64,000 bases of DNA, taken from Blautia luti. GTDB taxonomy: Bacteria > Bacillota > Clostridia > Lachnospirales > Lachnospiraceae. Of the stretch, positions 15,395 to 23,723 are shown one piece after another; the stretch's first letter is position 1; the number at the start of each line of letters is the position of its first letter. The stretch lies in contig NZ_AP028156.1 of the NCBI RefSeq assembly GCF_033096465.1, positions 615,501 through 679,500 on the forward strand, given 5' to 3'. A program made the translations under genes and the position numbers. The notes below the pieces were generated by a model. That model ran no database searches. It worked only from the letters and a program-made list of their open reading frames with translations, and was not told the DNA's origin.

Positions 15395-15428
15395 ACCTCC
15401 CATGGGAGAAATCCTATGGGAGGTTTTT
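15395..15428 (+). terminator. Terminator/attenuator hairpin in the NSS leader
   Basis: ACCTCCCAT pairs with TATGGGAGGT and is followed by TTTTTG. It falls only about 15 nt after the predicted transcription start and 21 nt before the NSS ATG, so it is either an attenuator in a very short leader or a terminator of upstream transcripts. Confidence 0.6.
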
Positions 15429-15448
15429 GTAACGGAGTGAGGTGTACA

Positions 15449-16834
15449 ATGAAAAAAGAAAACAATTCCACACGTAACCATAACAGGGGGAGCTTTTCAG
15501 GCAGGATTGGTTATGTACTGGCGGTAGCGGGATCAGCAGTAGGACTGGGAAATATCTGGAGATTTCCGTATCTTGCGGCGAAGTATGGCGGGGGTATTTT
15601 CCTGCTGATCTACATTCTATTGACGGCATCATTTGGTTATGTACTGATCATGTCAGAGACAGCACTGGGACGAATGACCAGAAAGAGTCCGGTAGGTGCA
15701 TTTGCACATTTTGGGGAAACGAAGCCGTTTAAAATCGGCGGATGGCTGAATGCAGTCATTCCAATGTTGATCGTGCCTTATTACAGCACCATTGGTGGCT
15801 GGGTAATTAAGTACCTTGTAGAATATTTCAAAGGTAATGTTCAGGCAGTAGCGGAAGATGGATACTTTGGAAGCTTTATCGCAGATTCCTGGCAGGTAGA
15901 ACTCTGGTTTCTGGTGTTTGCGGCACTTGTATTTATCATTATTCTCGGCGGCGTACAGAACGGTGTAGAGCGAATGTCAAAGATTATGATGCCGGTTCTG
16001 GTTGTTCTGGCGATCGTGGTTACCATTTATTCTGTTACCCGTCCGGGTGCAATCGAGGGTGTAAAATATTTTCTGATTCCGAATGTGAAGAATTTCTCCT
16101 GGATGACAGTCGTAGCAGCGATGGGACAGATGTTCTATTCTCTGTCTATCGCAATGGGAATCCTGTATACCTATGGCTCTTATGTGCATAAAGACATGGA
16201 TATCGAGAGATCCACAACCCAGGTTGAGATCTTCGATACAGGCATCGCAATCCTTGCAGGTCTGATGATTATTCCGGCAGTATTTGCATTTTCCGGTGGA
16301 AATCCTGAGACACTTCAGGCAGGTCCGTCCCTGATGTTTATTACGCTGCCAAAAGTATTCGCAAGCATGGGATTTGGTACTGCAACAGGAAGCGTATTCT
16401 TTGTGCTTGTATTACTTGCAGCCCTGACCAGCGCTGTTTCCCTGATGGAAACCAGTGTTTCCACATTTATGGACGAGCTTCACTGGAGCCGTAAGAAATG
16501 CTGCGGTTTGATGGTTGTGATCATGTTTGCATTCGGAACAGCATCTTCCATGGGATATGGACTTCTGGATTTCATCCGTATCTTCGGAATGAACTTCCTT
16601 GATTTCTTTGATTTTATGACAAACTCAGTAATGATGCCATTGGCAGCACTTGCGACTTGTATTCTTGTGCTCAAAGTGGTTGGAATTGATGGAATGACAA
16701 AGGAAATCGAACAGTCTTCTCCATTCCGCAGAAAGAAACTGTACAGAGTATTTATTAAATACTTTGCTTCAATTTGTCTGATCATTATCCTGTTGAGCTC
16801 TATTGCGAACGTGCTGGGAATTATCAGTATGTAA
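15449..16834 (+). CDS. Sodium-dependent transporter, NSS (SLC6-like) family
   Basis: A 461-residue permease of the neurotransmitter:sodium symporter family, with 11-12 hydrophobic segments. The family signature is at the start: RIGYVLAVAGSAVGLGNIWR then FPYLAAKYGGG (residues about 18-45), the unwound part of helix 1 that binds sodium and substrate. Bacterial members carry amino acids such as tryptophan, tyrosine or leucine; which one cannot be read from the sequence. ATG 15449 follows GGAGTGAGG. It has its own promoter with a hairpin in the leader and a terminator after it, so it is a single-gene unit. Confidence 0.88.
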   Translation: MKKENNSTRNHNRGSFSGRIGYVLAVAGSAVGLGNIWRFPYLAAKYGGGIFLLIYILLTASFGYVLIMSETALGRMTRKSPVGAFAHFGETKPFKIGGWLNAVIPMLIVPYYSTIGGWVIKYLVEYFKGNVQAVAEDGYFGSFIADSWQVELWFLVFAALVFIIILGGVQNGVERMSKIMMPVLVVLAIVVTIYSVTRPGAIEGVKYFLIPNVKNFSWMTVVAAMGQMFYSLSIAMGILYTYGSYVHKDMDIERSTTQVEIFDTGIAILAGLMIIPAVFAFSGGNPETLQAGPSLMFITLPKVFASMGFGTATGSVFFVLVLLAALTSAVSLMETSVSTFMDELHWSRKKCCGLMVVIMFAFGTASSMGYGLLDFIRIFGMNFLDFFDFMTNSVMMPLAALATCILVLKVVGIDGMTKEIEQSSPFRRKKLYRVFIKYFASICLIIILLSSIANVLGIISM

Positions 16835-16857
16835 AGAATATTTTAGAAATATCAAAT

Positions 16858-16901
16858 GCCTCTTGTGGGACTGAAAAAGTCCTGCCAGAGGCTTTTCTTT
16901 T
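16858..16901 (+). terminator. Intrinsic terminator after the NSS transporter
   Basis: GCCTCT...GACT pairs with AGTC...AGAGGC in one interrupted stem, followed by TTTTCTTTT. Confidence 0.8.
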
Positions 16902-16986
16902 ACAGTTTATGAAGTACAGTGAAACAATTCGTGAAATGACATTTTTGGGGGAGCTGTATTGAGTTATGCTAGAATAATAAGAAAAA

Positions 16987-17419
16987 GTTACAGTCATCCT
17001 GAATACACATCCGGAAATGGAATTCGTACAGCTTCAGATTAATTATGCAGACTGGGAAAACCCGGCAATTCAGTCCAGAGGGTGTTATGAAGTAGCACGT
17101 AAGCACGGCAAACCGGTTGTAATTATGGAGCCTGTAAAAGGTGGAATGCTTGCAACTCCTCCAAAGAGCGTAGAAGAGATTCTGAAGGGAGCAGAGCCGG
17201 AATCTTCCGCAGCATCCTGGGCAGTTCGCTTCACTGCAAACCTGGAAGGCGTGATTACAGTTCTGTCCGGTATGAGCAATGTAGAGCAGATGCAGGACAA
17301 TCTTTCTTATATGAAAGACTTCAACGGTCTGACAGAGAAAGAGCAGGAAACCCTGAACAAAGCACATCAAGATCAGAGATGAGCTGGAGAAAGTTGCTAC
17401 AGAACTTCTTGGAAAATAA
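16987..17419 (+). pseudogene. Aldo/keto reductase remnant joined to another gene tail
   Basis: The frame from about 16987 reads a C-terminal piece of an aldo/keto reductase: HPEMEFVQLQINYADWENPA, then GKPVVIMEPVKGGMLATPP, SSAASWAVRF and VLSGMSNVEQMQDNL, ending at 17380-17382. About two thirds of the gene, with the catalytic tyrosine, is missing and no start site is present. Over the last codons another frame takes over (17369-17419) reading KIRDELEKVATELLGK and a stop, which looks like the end of a different gene. So a deletion probably fused two genes and left only their tails. Confidence 0.75.
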
Positions 17420-17440
17420 CATATAATTATGAGTTGTATG

Positions 17441-17471
17441 AAGCCTCTTGGACGAATTTCAGGGGGCTTTT
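17441..17471 (+). terminator. Terminator-like hairpin after the reductase remnant
   Basis: AAGCCTCT pairs with AGGGGGCTT (with G-U pairs) followed by TTTTAAAAT. Moderately stable. Confidence 0.5.
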
Positions 17472-17603
17472 AAAATAGGGGGATGGGGCAGTTGGTGAAT
17501 ACATGTTTGACATTTTTCGTCAAGGTGTTAAAATATTTCTAAATAATTTGACTCTCAAATGAAATCAATAAGAGTTACAATTGACTGTCAAAGATAAATA
17601 TTT

Positions 17604-17765
17604 AACCGAATCAAGTAAGTCCCCTGCTTCAATTACGAAAAGCAATAAGCAGTGAGTGGGGACTTGCTTGTATCAGGAGGAGTGCAAACTCCTTCTGATA
17701 AACTGCGGAGCAGTTATTCGGTTATGAGCAAGTAGCGAAGCGGATTGCGAATATCCGCTTGATCC
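17604..17765 (+). repeat. Multi-hairpin structured repeat element
   Basis: An outer pair AACCGAAT (17604-17611) / ATTCGGTT (17716-17723) encloses three hairpins: AAGTCCCC/GGGGACTT with inner TGCTT/AAGCA (17617-17665), TATCAGGAGGAGT with its complement around GCAA (17671-17700), and AACTGC/GCAGTT (17701-17715). A fourth, AAGCGGAT/ATCCGCTT, follows at 17738-17760. Partial relatives occur right after (17766) and at 35329. It has no open reading frame. It could be a REP/MITE-type repeat or a structured RNA. Confidence 0.65.
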
Positions 17766-17830
17766 AAGTTAAGTAAGCCCTCTGTCTCAATTGCCAAAAG
17801 TAATAAATGGTGGACAGGGACAGGAAACTA
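17766..17830 (+). repeat. Diverged tandem copy of the first hairpin unit
   Basis: AAGTTAAGTAAGCCCTCTG, then CAATTGCCAAAAGTAATAA and a GGACAGGGAC end line up with the first hairpin of the element at 17604. Its stem is weaker. Confidence 0.5.
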
Positions 17831-17869
17831 TATTAAGACATTAAGAAAAAGACGAAAGTGAGAAAAGCT

Positions 17870-18736
17870 ATGGAAAATAACAAAAAGAAAGGATTCGGCA
17901 TGGTCCTCGAAGGCGGTGGCATGCGCGGCCTGTACACAGCCGGAGTTCTGGATGAGCTGATGGAGCAGGGAATTTACGCAGATTCTACAGTAGGCGTTTC
18001 CGCAGGTGCAGTTTTCGGATGCAACTACAAGTCCCGCCAGATCGGACGAACTTTGCGCTACAACACCAGATTCTGCAAAGATGAAAGATACATGGGCTTA
18101 AAATGCTGGCTCAAAACCGGTGACGTATACAGCAGAGATTTCGCATACGGAGAGGTACCGTGGAAACTGGATGTTTTTGACACGGAAACCTACGCGAAAT
18201 CACCGATGAAGTTCACCGTCGTATGCACAGATCTCGAAAACGGCAAACCTGTATACCATGAATGCCGCAAAGGTGACAAAGCGGATGTAGAATGGATGCG
18301 TGCTTCCGCATCGATTCCGCTGGCAGCCGTACCGGTAAAACTGGATGGGAAATTATATCTGGACGGCGGTATCTCAGACTCCATCCCAGTAAACTGGATG
18401 CTCGCACAGGGCTACGAGAAAAACGTAGTAATCTGCACCCGTCATCTGGGATACAGAAAAGAGCACAATAAAATGATGCCTCTGATCCGCCTGAAATTCC
18501 GCGACTATCCGGCGCTTGTAAAAACCATGGATGAACGCCATATTCAGTACAACCGAATGCTGGATAAGATCGCATATCTGGAAAAGGAAGGCAGGATCCA
18601 TGTCATCCGCCCGGACAGGGATATCAGTGCAAAAGTCATCGAACGTGATCCGGCTGAACTGAAAAAGATTTATGATGTTGGCCGAAAAGTGATGAAAGCA
18701 GATATGGAGAAACTGAAAGCATATCTGGAAAAATAA
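17870..18736 (+). CDS. Patatin-like phospholipase
   Basis: A 288-residue protein of the patatin-like lipase family, cytoplasmic or loosely membrane-bound acyl hydrolases. It has the oxyanion motif GGGMRG near residue 18, the nucleophile elbow GVSAG (Ser at about 44) and the catalytic aspartate in YLDGGISDSIP (about 166), so the Ser-Asp dyad is complete. The length is typical of the short bacterial class. I prefer ATG 17870 to the GTG 12 nt upstream because GAAAGTGAG then sits as ribosome binding site. It stands alone after the structured repeat and before sstT, which has its own promoter. Confidence 0.88.
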   Translation: MENNKKKGFGMVLEGGGMRGLYTAGVLDELMEQGIYADSTVGVSAGAVFGCNYKSRQIGRTLRYNTRFCKDERYMGLKCWLKTGDVYSRDFAYGEVPWKLDVFDTETYAKSPMKFTVVCTDLENGKPVYHECRKGDKADVEWMRASASIPLAAVPVKLDGKLYLDGGISDSIPVNWMLAQGYEKNVVICTRHLGYRKEHNKMMPLIRLKFRDYPALVKTMDERHIQYNRMLDKIAYLEKEGRIHVIRPDRDISAKVIERDPAELKKIYDVGRKVMKADMEKLKAYLEK

Positions 18737-18758
18737 ACAGATATCTTGCCGAAACGCA

Positions 18759-18787
18759 TTGCATTCATCTACATTTTCCTTTATAAT
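18759..18787 (+). promoter_or_regulatory. Promoter of sstT
   Basis: TTGCAT (18759-18764), 17 bp, TATAAT (18782-18787), about 50 bp before the ATG. Confidence 0.65.
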
Positions 18788-18835
18788 GTAACGTATCATT
18801 GTATTAATAAACTAAAGGGGAAAAGGAGTAGAGAA

Positions 18836-20062
18836 ATGAAGAAATTTTGGGAAAAATGGACCGGGATCGCTCTTGTGAAGCGAATTCTGGTAGGCCTTAT
18901 TCTGGGTGCGATCCTGGGTGTGGCCGTTCCACAGGCTACGGGCATCTCCATTCTGGGTGATGTATTTGTAAGCGCCTTGAAGGCGATCGCGCCGTTACTG
19001 GTATTCTTTCTGGTTATAAGTTCACTATGTAATGCAGGGAAATCACATGGAGGAGTTATTAAGACGGTCATTATCCTGTATATGTTCAGTACAGTACTGG
19101 CAGCAGTGATCGCAGTATTCGCCAGCATGATTTTCCCGGTAGAGATGACACTGGCAAATGCCGTAACAGACACTACAGCACCTCAGGGAATTGCAGAGGT
19201 ACTTAATAACCTTCTGCTGAACGTAGTTGCCAACCCAGTATCTTCTTTGGTAAATGCCAACTATGTGGGAATCCTTATGTGGGCAGTTCTGCTTGGACTT
19301 GGTTTCCGTGCAGCAGATAAGATGACGAAAAAAGTTCTGGCTGATGTTGCAGACGGTATTTCCACAGTAGTAACATGGATCATTAACCTGGCACCTGTAG
19401 GAATCTTTGGCTTGGTATTTAATACAGTATCTACCAATGGCCTGGACATCTTTACTACATATGGAAAACTTCTTGTTTTACTGGTAGGCTGTATGCTGTT
19501 CATCTATTTTGTGACCAACCCGCTTCTGGTTTACTGGTGTATCCGCCAGAATCCATATCCGCTGATCTTCCACTGCCTGAAGAAAAGTGCGATCACAGCT
19601 TTCTTCACCAGAAGTTCAGCTGCGAATATTCCTGTAAATATGAAAGTCTGTGAAGAGATGGGACTGGATAGAGATACTTATTCTGTAACCATTCCTCTGG
19701 GTGCAACTATTAATATGGACGGCGCAGCTATCACGATCACAGTTATGACTATGGCTACAGCATTTACACTTGGTATCCACGTAGATATTCCTACAGCGAT
19801 CATCCTCAGCCTTCTGGCTGCATTGTCTGCATGCGGAGCTTCCGGTGTGGCAGGTGGATCACTTCTGCTGATCCCGATGGCATGTTCTCTGTTTGGTATT
19901 TCTGATGATATTTCCATGCAGGTTGTTGCTGTTGGATTTATTATCGGAGTAATTCAGGACTCTGTAGAGACTGCATTAAACTCTTCTTCAGACCTTCTGT
20001 TATCTGCATCTGCTGAGTTCAGACAGTGGAGACTGGAAGGAAAGGAAATTAAACTCAAATAA
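18836..20062 (+). CDS. sstT: Serine/threonine:Na+ symporter SstT
   Basis: A 408-residue permease of the dicarboxylate/amino acid:cation symporter family. It has about 8 helices and two re-entrant loops; the substrate and sodium site shows in FFTRSSAANIPVNM (about 258), IPLGATINMDGAAI (about 285) and the GASGVAGGSLLLIP loop (about 342). The pattern and length fit SstT better than glutamate carriers. ATG 18836 follows AAAAGGAGTAGAG. It has its own promoter and a terminator directly after it. Confidence 0.88.
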   Translation: MKKFWEKWTGIALVKRILVGLILGAILGVAVPQATGISILGDVFVSALKAIAPLLVFFLVISSLCNAGKSHGGVIKTVIILYMFSTVLAAVIAVFASMIFPVEMTLANAVTDTTAPQGIAEVLNNLLLNVVANPVSSLVNANYVGILMWAVLLGLGFRAADKMTKKVLADVADGISTVVTWIINLAPVGIFGLVFNTVSTNGLDIFTTYGKLLVLLVGCMLFIYFVTNPLLVYWCIRQNPYPLIFHCLKKSAITAFFTRSSAANIPVNMKVCEEMGLDRDTYSVTIPLGATINMDGAAITITVMTMATAFTLGIHVDIPTAIILSLLAALSACGASGVAGGSLLLIPMACSLFGISDDISMQVVAVGFIIGVIQDSVETALNSSSDLLLSASAEFRQWRLEGKEIKLK

Positions 20063-20074
20063 AATATCCTCAGA

Positions 20075-20104
20075 CGGCTGCCTGTTTTCGGGCAGCTGTT
20101 TCTT
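20075..20104 (+). terminator. Intrinsic terminator after sstT
   Basis: GGCTGCC and GGGCAGC form the stem around a T-rich loop, followed by TGTTTCTT. Confidence 0.7.
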
Positions 20105-20150
20105 ATGTTATAGAAAATTATTTCGTAATATTCCTATGATATAAGAAAGT

Positions 20151-20240
20151 CTTCCGGGCAGGATTGCACTGCTGTGGAGAGGATTATGTCGCTGAAGCGA
20201 CCCGACGCAGGCGAAGAATCCTGCAAGGGTGTAATGGAAG
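20151..20240 (+). repeat. Structured intergenic element before the uracil permease gene
   Basis: CTTCC (20151) pairs with GGAAG (20236), GCAGGATT (20158-20165) with AATCCTGC (20217-20224), CTGC with GCAG, and GTCGCT-GA-AGCGAC (20189-20202) forms the tip. The likely uraA promoter (TAGATT, 17 bp, TATAAT at 20274) lies downstream, so this is not part of its leader. It may be a REP-like repeat or a small RNA. Confidence 0.5.
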
Positions 20241-20324
20241 GTAAAAACTATAGATTTTTTGCAACAATATGTGTATAATGAATCGAACTGTATAAAAATA
20301 AAGGGAAAAGAGAGGAAGAAGAGA

Positions 20325-21575
20325 GTGGAAAAAAGAATCATTCAGGTAGAAGAAAAAGTACCTGCCAAACTGTTGGTTCCGCTTAGTATCCAGCATATGT
20401 TTGCCATGTTCGGCGCGTCTGTTCTGGTTCCGTTTATGTTCGGGATCAATCCGGCCATCGTACTGCTGATGAACGGTGTGGGAACTTTATTGTTTATTTT
20501 TATTACGAAAGGAAAGGCACCGGCTTACCTTGGCTCAAGTTTCGCGTTTTTGTCACCTGGAATCCTGGTTATGACGAAATTCGGATATCAGTATGCACTG
20601 GGCGGATTTGTAATTCTTGGTATTGCAGGTATGATCCTGGCTCTGATCATTGGAAAATGTGGAACGAAATGGATTGATATCGTGCTTCCTACAGCAGCAA
20701 TGGGACCTGTAGTTGCACTGATCGGTCTGGAACTGGCCGGAAGTGCTGCAAGTACAGCTGGTCTTCTGGACGATAAGATAGATATGAAGAATGTGATCGT
20801 ATTTCTGGTAACGCTGGGAGTTGCTGTATTTGGTCAGATTTTGTTCCGTGGATTTTTATCAGTAATTCCGATCCTGATCGCCATCATTGCAGGATATGTG
20901 GCAGCAGTTCTCTGCGGTATTCTGGATTTCACTGCTGTAAAAGAGGCAGCATTTTTTGCACTGCCGAATTTCCAGCATCCGAAATTCAATCTGGAAGCGA
21001 TCCTGACTATTTTTCCGGCACTTCTGCTGGTTACTTCCGAACATATCGGACATCAGATCGTAACCAGTAAGATCGTAGGAAAAGACCTGCTGAAAGATCC
21101 GGGATTACATCGATCTCTGTTTGCAGATTTCTTCTCTACAACACTGTCTGCATGTATGGGTTCCGTTCCGACCACCACTTATGGCGAAAATATCGGTGTT
21201 ATGGCTATGACAAAGGTATACAGTGTGCAGGTAATCGGAGGCGCGGCAGTTCTTTCTATCTGTTGTTCTTTCCTTGGAAAGCTGGCAGCACTGATCAATA
21301 CTATTCCGGGACCTGTGATTGGAGGAATTTCATTCCTGCTTTATGGAATGATCGGTACATCAGGACTTCGTATGCTGGTAGACAACAAAGTAGATTACAG
21401 CAAATCCAGAAATCTTACGCTGACATCTGTTGTGTTTATCGTAGGTCTTTCCGGAATCGCCCTGAACCTGGGAAATGTAAAACTGACAGGTATGGTTCTG
21501 GCATGTGTAGTTGGTATGGCATTGAGCCTGGTATTCTATATCCTGGACAAACTTCATTTGACAAATGATCAGTGA
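20325..21575 (+). CDS. uraA: Uracil/xanthine permease (NCS2 family), UraA/PyrP type
   Basis: A 416-residue permease with 14 hydrophobic segments of the nucleobase:cation symporter-2 family. Motifs include SIQHMFAMFGASVLVP (helix 1), YLGSSFAFLSPG (helix 3, part of the substrate site), TSEHIGHQIV with the conserved Glu-His, and GSVPTTTYGENIGVMAMT (helix 10). The latter two are of the uracil permease type. I start it at GTG 20325, just after AGAGGAAGAAGAG; the upstream in-frame ATG has none. It imports uracil for salvage. No purine or PyrR-type regulatory signal was recognised upstream. Confidence 0.87.
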   Translation: MEKRIIQVEEKVPAKLLVPLSIQHMFAMFGASVLVPFMFGINPAIVLLMNGVGTLLFIFITKGKAPAYLGSSFAFLSPGILVMTKFGYQYALGGFVILGIAGMILALIIGKCGTKWIDIVLPTAAMGPVVALIGLELAGSAASTAGLLDDKIDMKNVIVFLVTLGVAVFGQILFRGFLSVIPILIAIIAGYVAAVLCGILDFTAVKEAAFFALPNFQHPKFNLEAILTIFPALLLVTSEHIGHQIVTSKIVGKDLLKDPGLHRSLFADFFSTTLSACMGSVPTTTYGENIGVMAMTKVYSVQVIGGAAVLSICCSFLGKLAALINTIPGPVIGGISFLLYGMIGTSGLRMLVDNKVDYSKSRNLTLTSVVFIVGLSGIALNLGNVKLTGMVLACVVGMALSLVFYILDKLHLTNDQ

Positions 21576-21658
21576 TGATCAGGTGGACTTTGCAGTTGAG
21601 CTAAAAATCAATAAAAAGCTGTTATGCCGTAACAAGGCATCGGTTGGATGAAAAGAGG

Positions 21659-21692
21659 AAACCTTCGGGCGAAATGCCTGGAGGTTTTTTTG
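21659..21692 (+). terminator. Intrinsic terminator after uraA
   Basis: An imperfect stem AAACCTTCGGGC / GCCTGGAGGTTT with a short loop and a T7 tract. Confidence 0.7.
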
Positions 21693-21709
21693 AACCAATT
21701 TTTATGTAT

Positions 21710-21753
21710 AACAGTATAAAACAGTTGACAACAGTTATATACTGTTATATACT
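21710..21753 (+). promoter_or_regulatory. Promoter and GntR-type operator of the ABC exporter operon
   Basis: TTGACA (21725-21730), 17 bp, TATACT (21748-21753). The spacer holds AACAGT-TATAT-ACTGTT (21730-21746), a perfect inverted repeat; further half-sites AACAGT (21710) and ACTGTT (21751) flank it. This is the expected operator type for the YtrA-like regulator encoded next, so autorepression is likely. Confidence 0.75.
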
Positions 21754-21777
21754 GTTATACAGATGGAGGAGACACAT

Positions 21778-22149
21778 ATGCATATAATTATCAATAATTC
21801 ATCCATGGTACCTATTTATGAACAGATTATGGATCAGATAAAAACTGCCATTATAAAGGGAGAGCTACATCCAGACACCGTGTTACCGTCTGTCCGCAGT
21901 CTGTCAAAGGAGCTGAAGATCAGTGCTCTGACAGTCAAGAAAGCCTATGATAATCTGGAAGAAGAGGGATTTACCGTAACTGTTCATGGAAAAGGAACCT
22001 ACGTTGCAGCTACAAATAGAGACCTGATGAGAGAAGAACAGCTTAAGGAAGTGGAGAGTGACCTGGAACAGGCAGTTTCAAAGGGAAGAAGATTTGGGCT
22101 GAACGATAAGGAAATCAGAGATCTTTTTGAAATGATCATGGAGGACTAA
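21778..22149 (+). CDS. GntR-family regulator, YtrA subfamily
   Basis: A 123-residue protein with an N-terminal winged helix-turn-helix (residues about 8-75: PIYEQIMDQIKTAIIKGEL, LPSVRSLSKELKISALTVKK, and the wing GKGTYVA) and a short helical tail for dimer formation. The short tail is typical of the YtrA subgroup, whose members repress ABC transporter operons next to them. ATG 21778 follows GGAGGAG. The gene is 3 bp from the ABC ATPase gene. The palindromic AACAGT/ACTGTT sites in its promoter are its probable targets; the signal that relieves repression is unknown, often cell-wall antibiotics in this subgroup. Confidence 0.85.
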   Translation: MHIIINNSSMVPIYEQIMDQIKTAIIKGELHPDTVLPSVRSLSKELKISALTVKKAYDNLEEEGFTVTVHGKGTYVAATNRDLMREEQLKEVESDLEQAVSKGRRFGLNDKEIRDLFEMIMED

Positions 22150-22152
22150 GAC

Positions 22153-22998
22153 ATGTTGAAAATCAGTCATTTGCAGAAACATTACAGAGGTTTTTCGCTG
22201 GACTGTTCTATGGAAGTACAGCCTGGGATGATTACAGGACTTATTGGAAGAAATGGTTCCGGGAAATCCACAACATTTAAAGCTTTGCTCGGCTTGATTC
22301 ATCCGGATGGCGGAGAGATAGAGGTCTTTGGGAAAAAGGCAGAAGAGCTTAAGCCGGAGGATAAGCAGAAACTGGGAGTTGTTTTTGCAGATTCAGGCTT
22401 CAGTATGTATCTGACAGCAGCGGGCGTGGCCAATATTATGAAAAGCATATATCCGGATTTTGACAGAGAGAAATTCCTGCAGCAGTGCAGAAGATTCAAT
22501 CTGCCCACAGACAAGAAAATCAAAGAATTTTCCACTGGTATGAAAGCAAAGTTTAAAGTACTGGCAGCATTAAGCCATAAGGCAGAACTGCTGATTCTGG
22601 ATGAGCCCACAGTTGGTCTGGATGTGATCGCCAGGGATGAGGTGCTGAACATGCTGAGAGAATATATGGAAGAAAATGAAAGCAGTTCTATTCTGATCAG
22701 TTCCCATATTTCATCAGATCTGGAGAGTCTTTGTGACGATTTTTATATGATCCATGCCGGAAAAATTATTCTTCATGAGGATACAGATGTACTGCTGTCA
22801 GATTATGCAGTTCTTAAAGTTTCAGAAGAAGAGTACGAAAAACTGGATCAGCAATACCTTATTAAGATCCGGAAAGAGGCTTATGGATACAGGTGTCTGA
22901 CAAACCAGAAACAATTTTATATGGAAAATTATCCGGATGTTGTAATTGAGAATGGAAAGATTGATGATCTGGTAGTGATGATGGAGGAACAGGTATGA
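22153..22998 (+). CDS. ABC transporter ATP-binding protein
   Basis: A 281-residue ATPase subunit. Walker A is GRNGSGKST (about residue 33), Walker B LLILDEPTVGLD (about 151), and the switch histidine is in LISSHISSDLESL. The signature loop is degenerate, FSTGMKAK instead of LSGGQ, as is common in YtrB/bacitracin-type exporters. The C-terminal 70 residues are an extra domain seen in such exporters. It pairs with the permease gene that overlaps its end by 4 bp, and is controlled by the GntR regulator upstream. Substrate unknown. Confidence 0.87.
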   Translation: MLKISHLQKHYRGFSLDCSMEVQPGMITGLIGRNGSGKSTTFKALLGLIHPDGGEIEVFGKKAEELKPEDKQKLGVVFADSGFSMYLTAAGVANIMKSIYPDFDREKFLQQCRRFNLPTDKKIKEFSTGMKAKFKVLAALSHKAELLILDEPTVGLDVIARDEVLNMLREYMEENESSSILISSHISSDLESLCDDFYMIHAGKIILHEDTDVLLSDYAVLKVSEEEYEKLDQQYLIKIRKEAYGYRCLTNQKQFYMENYPDVVIENGKIDDLVVMMEEQV

Positions 22999-23645
22999 AG
23001 GGATTATTTGTAAAGGATATAGAACTGATGAAACAGCAGAAACAGTTTTTTATCCTGGTTGTTGTAATGGAAGTCATCCTGAATCTGGCAGGAAGCGGGA
23101 GTGTCAGTTTTGCTACAGGATATTTTACGTTTGTCACAGCAATTTTTGCCATTACGACTATAAGTTATGATGAGTTTGATAATGGTCTTGCATTTCTTAT
23201 GACCTTGCCGGTTACCAGAAAACAATATGTGGCAGAGAAATATCTGCTGGGAGCAGGGCTTACGGCTGCAGCGTGGGGAATTACAACGATAACGGGAGTG
23301 ATCTGCAAAGGCGTGGCAGAGCTTCAGGGGGACCTGAGTGAGACTATCATCGACAGCCTGATATACATTCCACTGGCACTTCTTATGTTGACGGCATCAC
23401 TCCCGCTTGTAATACATTTTGGAGCGGAAAAAGGACGTTATATTGCAATGGTCATGTGGGCTATTATAATTGCCGTAGTTTATAGTCTGATAAAAACAAT
23501 TGGACTTTCAGCAGACGCAGTCGATGCATGGCTGAATGGACTGAACCGGGGAATGGTATTGGCCGGAGCTGTATTGTTTACAGTAATTGTATATATGGGA
23601 TCTTATTGGGGTAGTGTACGGCTTATGGAGAAGAAAGAATTTTGA
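22995..23645 (+). CDS. ABC-2 type permease subunit
   Basis: A 216-residue membrane protein with six hydrophobic segments, of the ABC-2 permease type that partners YtrB-like ATPases. The cytoplasmic loop with DEFDNGLAFLMTLPVTRKQY (residues about 56-75) is the usual coupling helix region that touches the ATPase. Start ATG overlaps the ATPase gene (ATGA). It should dimerise to form the pore of a small exporter. It closes the three-gene operon; no terminator with a strong T-tract follows. Confidence 0.85.
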   Translation: MKGLFVKDIELMKQQKQFFILVVVMEVILNLAGSGSVSFATGYFTFVTAIFAITTISYDEFDNGLAFLMTLPVTRKQYVAEKYLLGAGLTAAAWGITTITGVICKGVAELQGDLSETIIDSLIYIPLALLMLTASLPLVIHFGAEKGRYIAMVMWAIIIAVVYSLIKTIGLSADAVDAWLNGLNRGMVLAGAVLFTVIVYMGSYWGSVRLMEKKEF

Positions 23646-23661
23646 TGTGTCTCGAATATAG

Positions 23662-23690
23662 TTGTAATTATAAATGCAGTGTGCTAAAAT
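23662..23690 (+). promoter_or_regulatory. Promoter of the cobalamin riboswitch transcript
   Basis: TTGTAA (23662-23667), 17 bp, TAAAAT (23685-23690), about 30 bp before the first riboswitch stem. Confidence 0.5.
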
Positions 23691-23723
23691 TATATCAGCG
23701 TAATTGAATAGCTGTTAAGTGAA

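Noticed and set aside
20101..20324. Purine-type, glycine-type or PyrR-type leader in front of the uracil permease gene
   Set aside because: None of the conserved loop sequences of these elements fit, and the likely promoter lies downstream of the structured stretch.
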